Part shown: positions 8,323-16,356 of the stretch, piece after piece
How positions within the stretch are numbered: position 1 is the first letter of the stretch
Layout: each line of letters starts with the position of its first letter
NCBI RefSeq assembly: GCF_014042345.1
Contig: NZ_JACEZT010000001.1
Location: forward strand, 620,001 to 684,000
DNA from: Rugamonas brunnea
GTDB taxonomy: Bacteria > Pseudomonadota > Gammaproteobacteria > Burkholderiales > Burkholderiaceae_D
Direction of reading: 5' to 3'
Length of the DNA stretch: 64,000 nt
Made by a program: the position numbers and the translations under genes
The notes under the pieces: model-generated
Seen by the model: only the letters and a program-made list of their open reading frames with translations
What the model was told of the DNA's origin: nothing
The model's database searches: none

Positions 8323-9354
8323 ATGACAACGAACGTCTTGGAGAACCTGCAATTCCGCCTTGCCGCCCGTCCGGTGGGCATGGTCAAGGCCAGCGACTGG
8401 CAGCAAGTGGTGGAACCGGTGCGCGAACTGGCCGATGGCGAAATCCTGGTCAAGGTGCTGTACCTGTCGCTGGACCCGGCCATGCGCGGCTGGATGAACG
8501 ATGCCAAGTCCTACATCCGCCCGGTGGCCATCGGCGAAGTGATGCGTGCCGGCGGCATCGGCGTGGTGCTGGCCTCGCGCTCGCCCAAGTTCGCCGTGGG
8601 CGACCACGTGTCGGGCGGCACCGGCGTGCAGCGCTACTGGATCGGCAAGGCCGACGACAAGGCCGGCGCGTTCTACAAGGTCGATCCCAAGCTGGCGCCG
8701 CTGACCACCTACCTCAACACCCTGGGCATGCCGGGCATGACGGCCTACTTCGGCCTGCTCGAATCGGGCCAGCCCAAGGCCGGCGAGACGGTGGTGGTGT
8801 CGGGCGCGGCCGGCGCCGTGGGCCAGACCGTGGGCCAGGTGGCCAAGCAGCTCGGTTGCCGCGTGGTCGGCATCGCCGGCGGCAAGGAGAAATGCGATTT
8901 CGTCGTCAACGAACTGGGCTTCGACGCCTGCATCGACTACAAGCACGAGTCCGTGCGCGACGGTCTCAAGCAGCATTGCCCGCAAGGCGTGGACGTATAT
9001 TTCGACAACGTGGGCGGCGACATCCTGGACACCGTGCTAACCCGCATCAACCTGAAAGCACGCATCGTGATCTGCGGCGCCATCTCGCAGTACAACAACA
9101 CGGAAGCCGTGAAGGGACCGGCCAACTACCTGTCGCTGCTGGTGAACCGGGCCCGCATGGAAGGTATCGTTGTGTTCGATTACGCCGACCGCTACCACCT
9201 GGGCGTGGCCGCGCTCGGCCAGTGGCTCAAGCAAGGCAAGATCAAGAGCAAGGAAGACGTGGTGCAAGGCATCGAGCAATTCCCGCAAGCACTCAACATG
9301 CTGTTTGAAGGTAAGAACTTCGGCAAGCTGGTGCTGCAGGTGGCGCAGGACTAA
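8323..9354 (+). CDS. NADP-dependent oxidoreductase, CurA / leukotriene B4 dehydrogenase type
   Basis: 343 residues of the zinc-free medium-chain dehydrogenase/reductase superfamily, which reduce activated carbon-carbon double bonds (enones, curcumin-like substrates) with NADPH. The N-terminal half has the family pattern LYLSLDPAMRGWMND; the Rossmann domain carries AAGAVG at 162-167 followed by the GCRVVGIAGG segment. No catalytic or structural zinc Cys set is present. An AGAGGAAGA site precedes the ATG. Monocistronic by layout: divergent from purU, and a GC-rich hairpin follows. Confidence 0.88.
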   Translation: MTTNVLENLQFRLAARPVGMVKASDWQQVVEPVRELADGEILVKVLYLSLDPAMRGWMNDAKSYIRPVAIGEVMRAGGIGVVLASRSPKFAVGDHVSGGTGVQRYWIGKADDKAGAFYKVDPKLAPLTTYLNTLGMPGMTAYFGLLESGQPKAGETVVVSGAAGAVGQTVGQVAKQLGCRVVGIAGGKEKCDFVVNELGFDACIDYKHESVRDGLKQHCPQGVDVYFDNVGGDILDTVLTRINLKARIVICGAISQYNNTEAVKGPANYLSLLVNRARMEGIVVFDYADRYHLGVAALGQWLKQGKIKSKEDVVQGIEQFPQALNMLFEGKNFGKLVLQVAQD

Positions 9355-9368
9355 GCACACGCTGCCCA

Positions 9369-9409
9369 CGCCGCCGCGCGCCACGGAACGTCCTGGCGGC
9401 GCGGCGGCG
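9369..9409 (+). terminator. GC-rich hairpin after the CurA-like gene
   Basis: An 11-bp perfect stem, CGCCGCCGCGC at 9369-9379 with its complement at 9399-9409, starting 15 bases after the stop. No T-run follows, so termination is likely but not proven. Confidence 0.5.
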
Positions 9410-9533
9410 CCCTTCCCCTCTCCTCTCCTTCACGCGACGGCGGAACTTCCGCACCCCGCCAGCGTCTATCCCAAGTCTGCCCTGTCCGTCCGGCGCCGCC
9501 GGGCCTTTTCAACCGCCAGCTTGAGGATATGCC

Positions 9534-10022
9534 ATGGATACACTCATCACCCCCGCCATGCGCTCGCATTGCGACGCCCTGATCACCTATACCACCGACG
9601 TGAACCAGCACCTGCTCGACACGGTGCGCAAGATCGGCGAACTAAACCTGCAGCTGGCGCGCGACATGCTGGCCGACATGAGCCAGATCTGCCAGCACTC
9701 GCTGGCCCGCGGCAACGCGGCTGAACTGGGCACGGCGCTGGGCAGCACACTCAATCCGGTCAACGGCCCGCTGCGCGACTACCAGCGCAAGCTGGCCGAC
9801 ACCATGGCCCATGCGTGCGACGACCTGGCGCGCGCCACGGAAACCCATATGCCCAAGCTGAGCCGCTCGGCCACGGCCGTGGCCGAGGACACCATGCGGC
9901 GCGCGTCGGAAGAAGCCAGCAAGGCCACGGAACGCCAGCAGGAAGCGGTGCAGCACATGCAAGCCGGCATCCACAGCGGCGACGGCCACGCGGGCGAACA
10001 CGCCAGCCAGCACCACCACTGA
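9534..10022 (+). CDS. phasin family protein
   Basis: 162 residues, almost entirely helical, with long amphipathic stretches and a C-terminal His-rich tail (SQHHH). The pattern (LARDMLADMSQI in the first half, then Ala/Glu-rich coiled coil) fits phasin_2 proteins that coat polyhydroxyalkanoate granules and control their size. There is no signal peptide or membrane segment. A TTGAGGATATGCC leader supplies the ribosome site. PHA genes elsewhere in the window (PhaF-like, phaB, depolymerase) support the call. Confidence 0.75.
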   Translation: MDTLITPAMRSHCDALITYTTDVNQHLLDTVRKIGELNLQLARDMLADMSQICQHSLARGNAAELGTALGSTLNPVNGPLRDYQRKLADTMAHACDDLARATETHMPKLSRSATAVAEDTMRRASEEASKATERQQEAVQHMQAGIHSGDGHAGEHASQHHH

Positions 10023-10160
10023 AGCGGCGAGCGCACAACACGGAACTTCCACCAGCAGCCCGTCTCTAAACTGGCAGAGCGACTCGAACGTGCCCGGCTC
10101 GCCGGCGACATGCCGCGCCGCTCTGCGACAAAATCATTCCCCATGACTAAGGAGATCGAT

Positions 10161-10517
10161 ATGGCCAGCAATCAAGGTAGCGATCAGGGTAAAGGTAGCA
10201 CGCAGAAAGGCACATCCAAGCGCGGCTTCGCCGCCATGAGCGAAGCGCAGCAACGCGAGATCGCCAGCAAGGGCGGCCAGGCCGCCCATCAGAAGGGCAC
10301 GGCCCACGAGTTCGATTCGGAGGAAGCGCGCCGCGCCGGCCAGAAAGGCGGCGAAGCCGTCAGCCGCGACCGCGAGCACATGGCGGAAATCGGCCGCAAG
10401 GGCGGCGAGAACCGGCAACTGGCCGCGCGCCAGAATGGCAAGGCGCGCGCCGCCGCCAGCTCGCAACAGCAGGACAAGAGCGGCGTCCGGCAAGGCGGCA
10501 AGGAGGACGACAGCTGA
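10161..10517 (+). CDS. KGG-repeat stress-induced protein
   Basis: 118 residues from the ATG at 10161, preceded by AAGGAG at about 10149-10154; an in-frame start at 10110 lacks a ribosome site. It is a very hydrophilic, Lys/Gly/Gln-rich protein with three KGG modules (SKGGQAAH, QKGGEAVS, RKGGENRQ), each with a preceding Ala/Arg helix. This is the general stress protein family (GsiB/YciG-like), induced in stationary phase or osmotic stress and thought to be intrinsically disordered. Confidence 0.88.
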   Translation: MASNQGSDQGKGSTQKGTSKRGFAAMSEAQQREIASKGGQAAHQKGTAHEFDSEEARRAGQKGGEAVSRDREHMAEIGRKGGENRQLAARQNGKARAAASSQQQDKSGVRQGGKEDDS

Positions 10518-10633
10518 TCGCCGCCATGGCCGCTGCGGCCCGCCCGCAACGGCCACGGCCGGCACTGTCGATGCGGCGGCCCTGGCATTGTGCCGGCAAA
10601 GCAGTGGTGCTGCTGCGGTGCTTGTGCGGTGCT

Positions 10634-10665
10634 GATGCGTTGCCGATGCATTACCGATGCGTTAC
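10634..10665. repeat. three 11-base direct repeats
   Basis: GATGCGTTGCC, GATGCATTACC and GATGCGTTAC follow one another with an 11-base period at 10634, 10645 and 10656 and run straight into the stop codon of the convergent IMPase-like gene. I see no hairpin of the kind found at most other convergent junctions here. Confidence 0.6.
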
Positions 10666-11490
10666 TTATCCCGCCAGCACCTGCTGCAACCGTAGCAGCA
10701 TGGACGCGTGCACGCGGGGCGGACCGGCCGCGATATCGGCCGAGAGCAAACGGTAAGGCGCGCCATCGACCTGGCTGACCGTACCGCCCGCCTCGCGCAC
10801 CAGCAGTGCCGGGCCCAGGCAGTTAAAGCCGTCCTCGCCAAATTCCCAGAACGCGTCGAGGCGGCCGCAGGCCACATACGCCAGTTGCAGCGAGGTGGGG
10901 CCCAGGTTGCGCACGGCCGCCACATCGGGCAGCATCGCGCTCAATGCCAGGCCAGCGCGGCCCACGGCCGCCGGTTGTTTGACAGCGAACGGCGGGTGGT
11001 TGGTGGCCACCACGCCGTTGTAGTGGCTCTCCCTCGCATTCACGCGCACCGGCTTGCCGTTGCACCACGCGCCGCCGCCCCACGCGGCATGGAACATCTC
11101 ATCATGGGCCGCGTCGAACACGGCCACGAACACAGGCACGCCTTCGCGCACCAGCGTCAACGACATGGCCCAGTTCGGCATCGCGCGCAGGTACTGGGCG
11201 GCGCCATCGATCGCGTCACAAATCCAGTATTCGCCGCGCGCCAGCAGGGCGACGGCTTCCTCGTCATGGCTGTCGGCGCCGTCGAACTCCCCTTCCATCC
11301 AGCCGATGTGCGGATACAGCTCGGCCAGTGCACAGCGCAGCGTGGCCGACGCCGCGCCATCGATGCGCTGGAACGCGGCTGCCATCTCGTCCAGTTCGAC
11401 CACCGGCTCCAGTTGCCAGAAAGTGTCACACAAGGATGCGCCCACGCTCCGCAACAGCGCCAGCACCTCTTCGGTATCGATTGCAGTCAT
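10666..11490 (-). CDS. inositol monophosphatase-fold protein with altered motifs
   Basis: 274 residues with the overall IMPase layout. The central metal motif is CDAIDGAAQY (91-100) instead of DPIDGTTNF, so both metal Asp positions remain while the Thr-Thr is lost. The first acidic motif is GWMEGEFD (64-70). The third motif, normally WDxAAG, is DGFNCLGPALL, lacking the Trp-Asp pair. Length and order otherwise match the family. The loss of the third metal-binding Asp suggests reduced or altered phosphatase activity. It is divergent from the AraC gene, a pairing that suggests AraC control. Compare suhB at 47433, which has all motifs. Confidence 0.75.
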   Translation of the reverse strand: MTAIDTEEVLALLRSVGASLCDTFWQLEPVVELDEMAAAFQRIDGAASATLRCALAELYPHIGWMEGEFDGADSHDEEAVALLARGEYWICDAIDGAAQYLRAMPNWAMSLTLVREGVPVFVAVFDAAHDEMFHAAWGGGAWCNGKPVRVNARESHYNGVVATNHPPFAVKQPAAVGRAGLALSAMLPDVAAVRNLGPTSLQLAYVACGRLDAFWEFGEDGFNCLGPALLVREAGGTVSQVDGAPYRLLSADIAAGPPRVHASMLLRLQQVLAG

Positions 11491-11587
11491 GTTAAATCCT
11501 TGCTATAAATGAAAGTTCTAGCATGCCAGCAGCGCCGTCGTCCGGCTAACTGGCGCCAGACAAGAGATAACGCGATCGGGCCACAAT

Positions 11588-12397
11588 ATGCATTTGCACC
11601 CTCCTCCTTTCGAAGAACGCCGGCTGTCGGCCGACTTCCCCATGCGGCTCACGCCCACCCACGCTGGTTTGTCCGGGACAGACAAAGGCAAGCACATCCA
11701 CTGTCATCCGGAAGGCCAGATGTACATCGCGCTGCAAGGCTTGATCGTGCTGGAAGCGGGCGGCAACCGCACCGTGCTGCCGCCGGGCCGGCTGGGCTGG
11801 GTGCCGCCGCAGATGGCGCACGGCGCCAGCGTGCACGGCAGCAAGCTGCGCCCCGGCCTCGCCGGCTACACGCTGCACCTTGCGCCATCGTTGTGCGATG
11901 CCTTGCCGGCGCAGCCCCAGGTGCTGCGCCTGTCGCCGGTGGCCAGCGCGCTGTTCGAGCGCATGCGCGGCTGGCCGCAAGGCGCGCCCGCCGACGCGGC
12001 CGAGCACCGCCTGATGATGGTGTTCCTCGATGAGATAGGCCGGGCCGAGCCGGACCCGCTGCGCCTGATCATGCCGCGCCATCCGCGCCTGCTGGCCATG
12101 GCGACCAGCATCGCCGAGAACCCGGCCGACGAGACCGACCTCGACGGCTGGGCCGAACGCATTGGCCTGTCGCGGCGCAGCGTGACGCGCCACTTCCGCG
12201 CCGAAACGGGGATGTCGCTGGTGGAATGGCGCCAGATCGCGCGCCTGCAGAAAGGCATGGAGTTGCTGACGGCCGGCGAATCCGTGACCACGGTTGCGAT
12301 GAACCTCGGCTACGACAGCGTCAGCAGTTTCATCGCCCTGTTCCGCCGCATCCTGGGCACCACGCCGGCCAAGTTCCTGCCCTGGGGCCACGTCTGA
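11588..12397 (+). CDS. AraC family transcriptional regulator with cupin sensor domain
   Basis: 269 residues. The N-terminal half is a cupin-like effector domain (HIHCHPEGQMYIALQG, then LPPGRLGWVPPQMAHG). The C-terminal 100 residues hold the two helix-turn-helix motifs of AraC (WAERIGLSRRSVTRHFRAETG and VAMNLGYDSVSSFIALFRR), ending in the usual LGTTPAKF. It probably regulates the divergent IMPase-like gene and/or itself from the 97-base intergenic region. Its stop codon is three bases from palindrome A1. Confidence 0.9.
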   Translation: MHLHPPPFEERRLSADFPMRLTPTHAGLSGTDKGKHIHCHPEGQMYIALQGLIVLEAGGNRTVLPPGRLGWVPPQMAHGASVHGSKLRPGLAGYTLHLAPSLCDALPAQPQVLRLSPVASALFERMRGWPQGAPADAAEHRLMMVFLDEIGRAEPDPLRLIMPRHPRLLAMATSIAENPADETDLDGWAERIGLSRRSVTRHFRAETGMSLVEWRQIARLQKGMELLTAGESVTTVAMNLGYDSVSSFIALFRRILGTTPAKFLPWGHV

Positions 12398-12399
12398 CA

Positions 12400-12473
12400 A
12401 AAACCGGGGTCAGGTCATGCCATCACGCAAGCTGCGCGCGGCTTGCGTGATGGCATGACCTGACCCCGGTTTT
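12400..12473. repeat. type A palindromic element, copy 1
   Basis: A perfect 33-bp inverted repeat (12400-12432 with 12441-12473) around an 8-base TGCGCGCG loop, fitted between the convergent araC-type and modE stop codons with 2-3 bases to spare on each side. The outer arm carries the core ACCGGGGTCAGGTCATGCC shared with copies at 27706 and 46382; the inner arm here is ATCACGCAAGC. A and T runs at the ends make it a candidate bidirectional terminator. Confidence 0.92.
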
Positions 12474-12476
12474 GGA

Positions 12477-13427
12477 TTAGCCAGCGGTGCCGAGGATAAC
12501 GCTGGAGGCCTTGAAGATGGCGGTGGCCGGCGCGCCCACCGCCAGCGCCAGCGCGTCGGCGCTGTCGCGCGTGATGATGGCGGCGAGCGTGCCGCCGCCC
12601 GGCAAGGCGATGCTCACTTCCGTGTTGACGGCGCCCGGCTGCAAGCGCACCACCGTACCGGCCAGCTGGTTGCGGGCCGACAGGCGCGCGCCGGTCGCGT
12701 CCGTCATGACGATGATGGACGAGGCCTTGACCAGCGCGAATGCAGCCGCGCCCTCGCACAAGCCCAGGCTGTCGCAACTGTCGCGCGTGATGGTGGCCAC
12801 GATCTGTTGCCCGCCCATGATCTCCAACACCACCTCATCATTGACGGCGCCCCGCTTCAAGGCCGTGACGGTGCCGCTGAACTGGTTACGCGCGCTGGTT
12901 TGCATCTGCATCTTCCGTATCAATAAAAAGTCGTCGGCCAGGGCGTGCGACTGGGCGCTCAAATGGGCGATGAATTTGTCGTGCTCGGCCGCGACCTGGC
13001 GGAAGTTGGCCACCAGTTGCGTGCCGCGCGCCGTCAACCGCGTGCCGCCGCCGCCCTTGCCGCCGGCCACCCGTTCGACCAGCGTGGCGCCGGCCAAGTT
13101 ATTCATGGCGTCGATGGCGTCCCACGCGCCCTTGTAGCTCATCTTGACGGCCTTGGCCGCGCGCGTGATGGAGCCGGTCTCGGCGATGGCCGCCAGCAGC
13201 GCCACCCGGTCCTGCCCGCCCAGCTTCTCGCCGCCCACTGTCATCCACACATTGCCTTGCAGCGCCAGCTGGGGTGCCAGCGTGGGTGTTAGTTGAGGTG
13301 CTAGTTGAGGTGCCAGTTGCGGCGCGAGCTGTGGCGCCAGCGGTGGCGCCATCTCGCCCGCCGCGTCCAGCGCCACGACCGGCGCGGCACCGGCCTGCGG
13401 ATCAGCCTGCGGCTTTTCGTGTGCCAT
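12477..13427 (-). CDS. modE: ModE molybdate-responsive transcriptional regulator
   Basis: 316 residues from the ATG at 13427. An unusual N-terminal extension (about 1-60) contains repeated PQLA units. The winged helix-turn-helix follows (about 72-135: AETGSITRAAKAVKMSYKGA), then two Mop molybdate-binding domains that each open with SARNQ (178 and 250). ModE binds molybdate through the Mop pair and represses modABC. It is fourth in the modABC-E order and its start overlaps the end of modC by 26 bases, so it is translated from the same mRNA. Typical ModE proteins are about 260 residues; the extra length is the repeat extension. Confidence 0.93.
   Translation of the reverse strand: MAHEKPQADPQAGAAPVVALDAAGEMAPPLAPQLAPQLAPQLAPQLTPTLAPQLALQGNVWMTVGGEKLGGQDRVALLAAIAETGSITRAAKAVKMSYKGAWDAIDAMNNLAGATLVERVAGGKGGGGTRLTARGTQLVANFRQVAAEHDKFIAHLSAQSHALADDFLLIRKMQMQTSARNQFSGTVTALKRGAVNDEVVLEIMGGQQIVATITRDSCDSLGLCEGAAAFALVKASSIIVMTDATGARLSARNQLAGTVVRLQPGAVNTEVSIALPGGGTLAAIITRDSADALALAVGAPATAIFKASSVILGTAG
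13260..13340 (-). repeat. 12-base tandem repeat coding for PQLA units in modE
   Basis: Six imperfect 12-base units encode repeating Pro-Gln-Leu-Ala (residues about 30-56 of ModE). In-frame gain or loss of units by slippage would change the linker length without breaking the protein. Confidence 0.75.
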
Positions 13428-14121
13428 CGTTGGTCTCCGGGAATTCAAAAGTGTGCACCGGCGCGATCTTGCCGTCCTCCATGCGCAGGATGTGTTCGCC
13501 GAACGCGCGTGCATCGTCGGGATCGTGCGTGATCAGGATCATGGGGATGGCAAGCCGGCGCTGCAACGCATCGAGCTCGGCCCGCATGCGCGCGCGCAAG
13601 CTGGGGTCTAGCGCGGCGAACGGCTCGTCCAGCAGCAGCGCCTGCGGATCGGGCACCAGCGCCCGCGCCAGTGCCACGCGCTGCCGCTGGCCGCCCGACA
13701 ATTCGTGCGGGAACTGGTGCGCCACATGCTCCAGCTCGAACGCCTGCAACCAGTGGCGCACGGCGGCGTCATCGGCGCGGGCGCGCGGATTGAACCAGCC
13801 GCGCGCCAGTCCGAACGCGATGTTCTGCCGCACGTTCAAATGGGGGAACAGGGCGTAGTCCTGGAACAGATAGCCGACCTGGCGCCGCTGCGGGGCCAGG
13901 TCCACGCCACGTTCGCGGTCGAACAGGCAGCGGCCATCGAGCGCGATGCGGCCCGCGTCCGGCGTCATCAGGCCGGCCACGGCTTTCATCAGCTGGCTCT
14001 TGCCGGCGCCAGAAGGACCGTAGATGACGATGCGCTGGCTGTCGGACGAGAATTGCGCGTCCAGCGTGAACGTGCGGGCGCCCGAGCGCAGTGTTTTACG
14101 GATGTCGACCTGGATCTGCAT
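13402..14121 (-). CDS. modC: molybdate ABC transporter ATP-binding protein, short form
   Basis: 239 residues. ABC motifs: Walker A GPSGAGKS, Q-loop FQDYALFPHL, signature LSGGQRQR, Walker B LLLDEPF, H-loop ITHD. It energises molybdate import through ModB. The usual ModC is about 350 residues with a C-terminal Mop/TOBE domain; here the protein stops at the end of the ATPase domain, so molybdate feedback through ModC is absent. Starts 6 bases after modB ends and overlaps modE. Confidence 0.93.
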   Translation of the reverse strand: MQIQVDIRKTLRSGARTFTLDAQFSSDSQRIVIYGPSGAGKSQLMKAVAGLMTPDAGRIALDGRCLFDRERGVDLAPQRRQVGYLFQDYALFPHLNVRQNIAFGLARGWFNPRARADDAAVRHWLQAFELEHVAHQFPHELSGGQRQRVALARALVPDPQALLLDEPFAALDPSLRARMRAELDALQRRLAIPMILITHDPDDARAFGEHILRMEDGKIAPVHTFEFPETNDGTRKAAG

Positions 14122-14127
14122 GGCGGT

Positions 14128-14805
14128 TCAGTCGTTGACAAGACGCTTGGGCGTCAGTTTGCTGGCCAGCACCAGCACCACGATGCAGGTGACCGAGGTG
14201 ACCAACACCAGCACGTTGGCGCTGTCGTCCTGCCCCGCCTGCACGGCCTCGTACACGGCGATCGACAGCGTTTGCGTCTTGCCCGGTATGCTGCCGGCCA
14301 CCATCAACGTGGCGCCGAACTCGCCCATGGAGCGGGCGAACGCGAGCAAGGTGCCGGCCAGCACGCCGCGCCACGCCAGCGGCATGGTCACGCGCAGGAA
14401 CACGCCGAAAGACGACACGCCCAGCACGTGGGCGGCTTGTTCCAGCTGGCGGTCCACCGTTTCGAACGCGGACCGGGCCGCCTTGAGCACCAGCGGAAAC
14501 GCCACCACGGCAGCCGCGATCACGGCCGCCTGCCAGGTGAAAATCAGGTTGATGCCGAAGCTGCGCTGCAGCCAGCCGCCCAGCCAGCCGTTGCGGCCGA
14601 TCAGCACCAGCAAGTAGTAGCCGAGCACGGTGGGCGGCATCACCATCGGCAAGGTCAGCAGGGCGTCCAGCATTTCGCGGCCGCGAAAACGGCAACGCGC
14701 GAGCAGATAGCCCAGCGCCAGCCCCAGCAGCAAATCGATGGCCGTGGCCCAGCCCGCCACCTTGAGCGACAGGGACAACGCGATCCAGGCCGGGCTATCC
14801 ATCAT
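14128..14805 (-). CDS. modB: molybdate ABC transporter permease
   Basis: 225 residues with about five membrane segments and the EAA-type coupling motif (QLEQAAHVLGVSSFGVFLRV). The C-terminal region holds the ModB pattern ARSMGEFGATLMVAGSIPGK. It forms the inner-membrane channel with ModC. It follows modA by 12 bases. Confidence 0.95.
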   Translation of the reverse strand: MMDSPAWIALSLSLKVAGWATAIDLLLGLALGYLLARCRFRGREMLDALLTLPMVMPPTVLGYYLLVLIGRNGWLGGWLQRSFGINLIFTWQAAVIAAAVVAFPLVLKAARSAFETVDRQLEQAAHVLGVSSFGVFLRVTMPLAWRGVLAGTLLAFARSMGEFGATLMVAGSIPGKTQTLSIAVYEAVQAGQDDSANVLVLVTSVTCIVVLVLASKLTPKRLVND

Positions 14806-14817
14806 GACGCGGTGCGC

Positions 14818-15570
14818 TCAGGGACGGCCGAAGCCGTACTTGGCCAGGATGGCCTGGCCGGCCGCGGCCTGCACGAAGGAGATGAAACGGCGTCCCGCTT
14901 CCGCCTGCGCGCTGCCAGCCGTGGCGGCGATCGGATAGCTGACCGGGGTTGCCGTCGGCACCATGGCCACCACTTTCACCTTGTCCTTTTGCACGGCCAC
15001 GTCGGTGGCGTAGACGAAACCGGCGTCGGCCTCGCCGCGCGCCACGTAATCGAGGCTCTGGCGCACCGAGGTGACGTAGATGGCTTTGGCTTCCACGGCC
15101 GGCCACAAGTGCGTCTGTTCCAGCGCCTGCCTGGCATAGCGGCCGATGGGCACGCTGGCCGGGTTGCCCAGCGTAACGCGCTTGACACCGGGTTGCGTCA
15201 GGTCGCCCAAGCCGTGCAGTTCGGCGCCACCGCTGGCGGGCACGATCAGCACCACGCGGTTGCTGGCGAAGTTGGCGCGGCTGCCGAGCCGCAGCAGTTT
15301 CTGGTTCTCGGCCTTGTCCATCGCTTCCTGGTCGGCAGAGGCGAACACGTCCACCGGCGCGCCCTTGGCGATCTGCTGCACCAGGGCATCGGAACCGCCG
15401 AAATTGAGTAACACCTTGTCCCCCACATGGGCCTGCTCATAGGCTTGGGCGATGTCCCTGAACGCATTGCTCAGGCTGGCGGCGGCCGACACCGTGATCT
15501 CGGCCGCGCTGGCCGTGCCCGCCGCCGCAGCGAGCGACAGCGCCGCAAGCGCCCCAACTTTCCGCAGCAT
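14818..15570 (-). CDS. modA: periplasmic molybdate-binding protein
   Basis: 250 residues with a Sec signal peptide cleaved near residue 24 (TASA-AE). The mature start EITVSAAASLSNAF and the later GRYARQALEQT and VYATDVAVQ stretches are ModA signatures. Ser and Tyr residues in these loops bind the oxyanion. Two ATGs are possible (15576 and 15570); the GGAAAGGA ribosome site has proper spacing only for 15570. First gene of the mod operon, directly preceded by a ModE box. Confidence 0.95.
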   Translation of the reverse strand: MLRKVGALAALSLAAAAGTASAAEITVSAAASLSNAFRDIAQAYEQAHVGDKVLLNFGGSDALVQQIAKGAPVDVFASADQEAMDKAENQKLLRLGSRANFASNRVVLIVPASGGAELHGLGDLTQPGVKRVTLGNPASVPIGRYARQALEQTHLWPAVEAKAIYVTSVRQSLDYVARGEADAGFVYATDVAVQKDKVKVVAMVPTATPVSYPIAATAGSAQAEAGRRFISFVQAAAGQAILAKYGFGRP

Positions 15571-15597
15571 ACACATTCCTTTCCACGATGGCGAAAC

Positions 15598-15621
15598 CGC
15601 AATATACAGGATTATATAGCG
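15598..15621 (-). promoter_or_regulatory. ModE box upstream of modA
   Basis: CGCAATATA and TATATAGCG (9-base half sites, one mismatch) are separated by six bases, CAGGAT. This matches the known ModE operator layout of AT-rich half sites around N6. It lies 28 bases upstream of the modA start, where bound ModE would block transcription. Confidence 0.85.
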
Positions 15622-15684
15622 CAAGGAATTTTCCCGCCCTACATCGAAATAACTAGCTGTCATACGCACTTTTCGTAAACCTTC

Positions 15685-15707
15685 TATAATTTCAGGAATT
15701 ACTGAAA
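15685..15707 (+). promoter_or_regulatory. promoter and operator for the GbsR-type regulator / cyd operon
   Basis: TATAAT at 15685-15690 runs into TTTCAGGAATTACTGAAA (15690-15707), an 18-base palindrome with a single mismatched pair. Placed at the transcription start, it is a good site for autoregulation by the downstream GbsR/MarR protein. Confidence 0.6.
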
Positions 15708-15726
15708 ATTCAAAAGGACACGTATC

Positions 15727-16356
15727 GTGATGAATCTCACACCATTGGCGCAACGCTTCATCCTGCACTTTGGCGAAATGGGCAGCCGCTGGGGCATCAA
15801 CCGCACCGTGGGCCAGATATACGCCCTCCTGTATGTGAGCGCCCGCCCGCTGAACGCGGACGAGATCGCCGAATCGCTGTCGTTCTCGCGCTCCAACGTG
15901 TCGATGGGGCTGAAGGAACTGCAATCGTGGCGGCTGGTCAAACTGCTGCACCAGCCGAACGACCGGCGCGAATATTTCGAGCCGCCCAAGGACGTGTGGG
16001 AAATCTTCAAGGCCCTGCTGGAAGAGCGCCGCCGGCGCGAAGTGGAACCGACCCTGTCCATGCTGCGCGACGCGCTGCTGGAAACGCCGACCACGGACGC
16101 GGACCGCGTGGCCCAGCAACGCATGCGCGAAATGTACGACCTGATCGAACTGTCGAGCGCCTGGTTTGACGACGTGCAGCGCCTGTCGCCGGACACGCTG
16201 GCCTCGCTGATGAAGATGGGCTCCACCGTCAAGAAGCTGCTCGACGTGGGCGAATCGGTGCGCGACAAATTCCGCTTCAGCCGCGCCGACGCCACCCCGT
16301 CCGCCGCCGAAGAGACCGGCCTGCCAGCCACCACCCGCGAACGGGACGGCCAGTGA
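15727..16356 (+). CDS. GbsR/MarR-type transcriptional regulator
   Basis: 209 residues, GTG start (an ATG is the next codon), AAGGA site at about 15713. A winged helix region (about 15-95: LNADEIAESLSFSRSNVSMGLKELQSW) is followed by a wing NDRREYFEP and a long helical C-terminus, as in GbsR-type members of the MarR superfamily. It overlaps cydP by four bases (GTGA), so it is the first gene of the cytochrome bd operon and probably its regulator, responding perhaps to redox state or membrane stress; the ligand is unknown. Confidence 0.85.
   Translation: MMNLTPLAQRFILHFGEMGSRWGINRTVGQIYALLYVSARPLNADEIAESLSFSRSNVSMGLKELQSWRLVKLLHQPNDRREYFEPPKDVWEIFKALLEERRRREVEPTLSMLRDALLETPTTDADRVAQQRMREMYDLIELSSAWFDDVQRLSPDTLASLMKMGSTVKKLLDVGESVRDKFRFSRADATPSAAEETGLPATTRERDGQ

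Noticed and set aside
12400..12473. Type A palindromes as CRISPR repeats or attachment sites
   Set aside because: There is one unit per site, no spacer array, no cas genes and no integrase. The perfect symmetry and position at convergent stops fit hairpin elements.
13705..15411. 568-codon + strand ORF opposite modCBA
   Set aside because: Antisense to clear mod genes; composition is His/Gln/Arg rich and has no fold.
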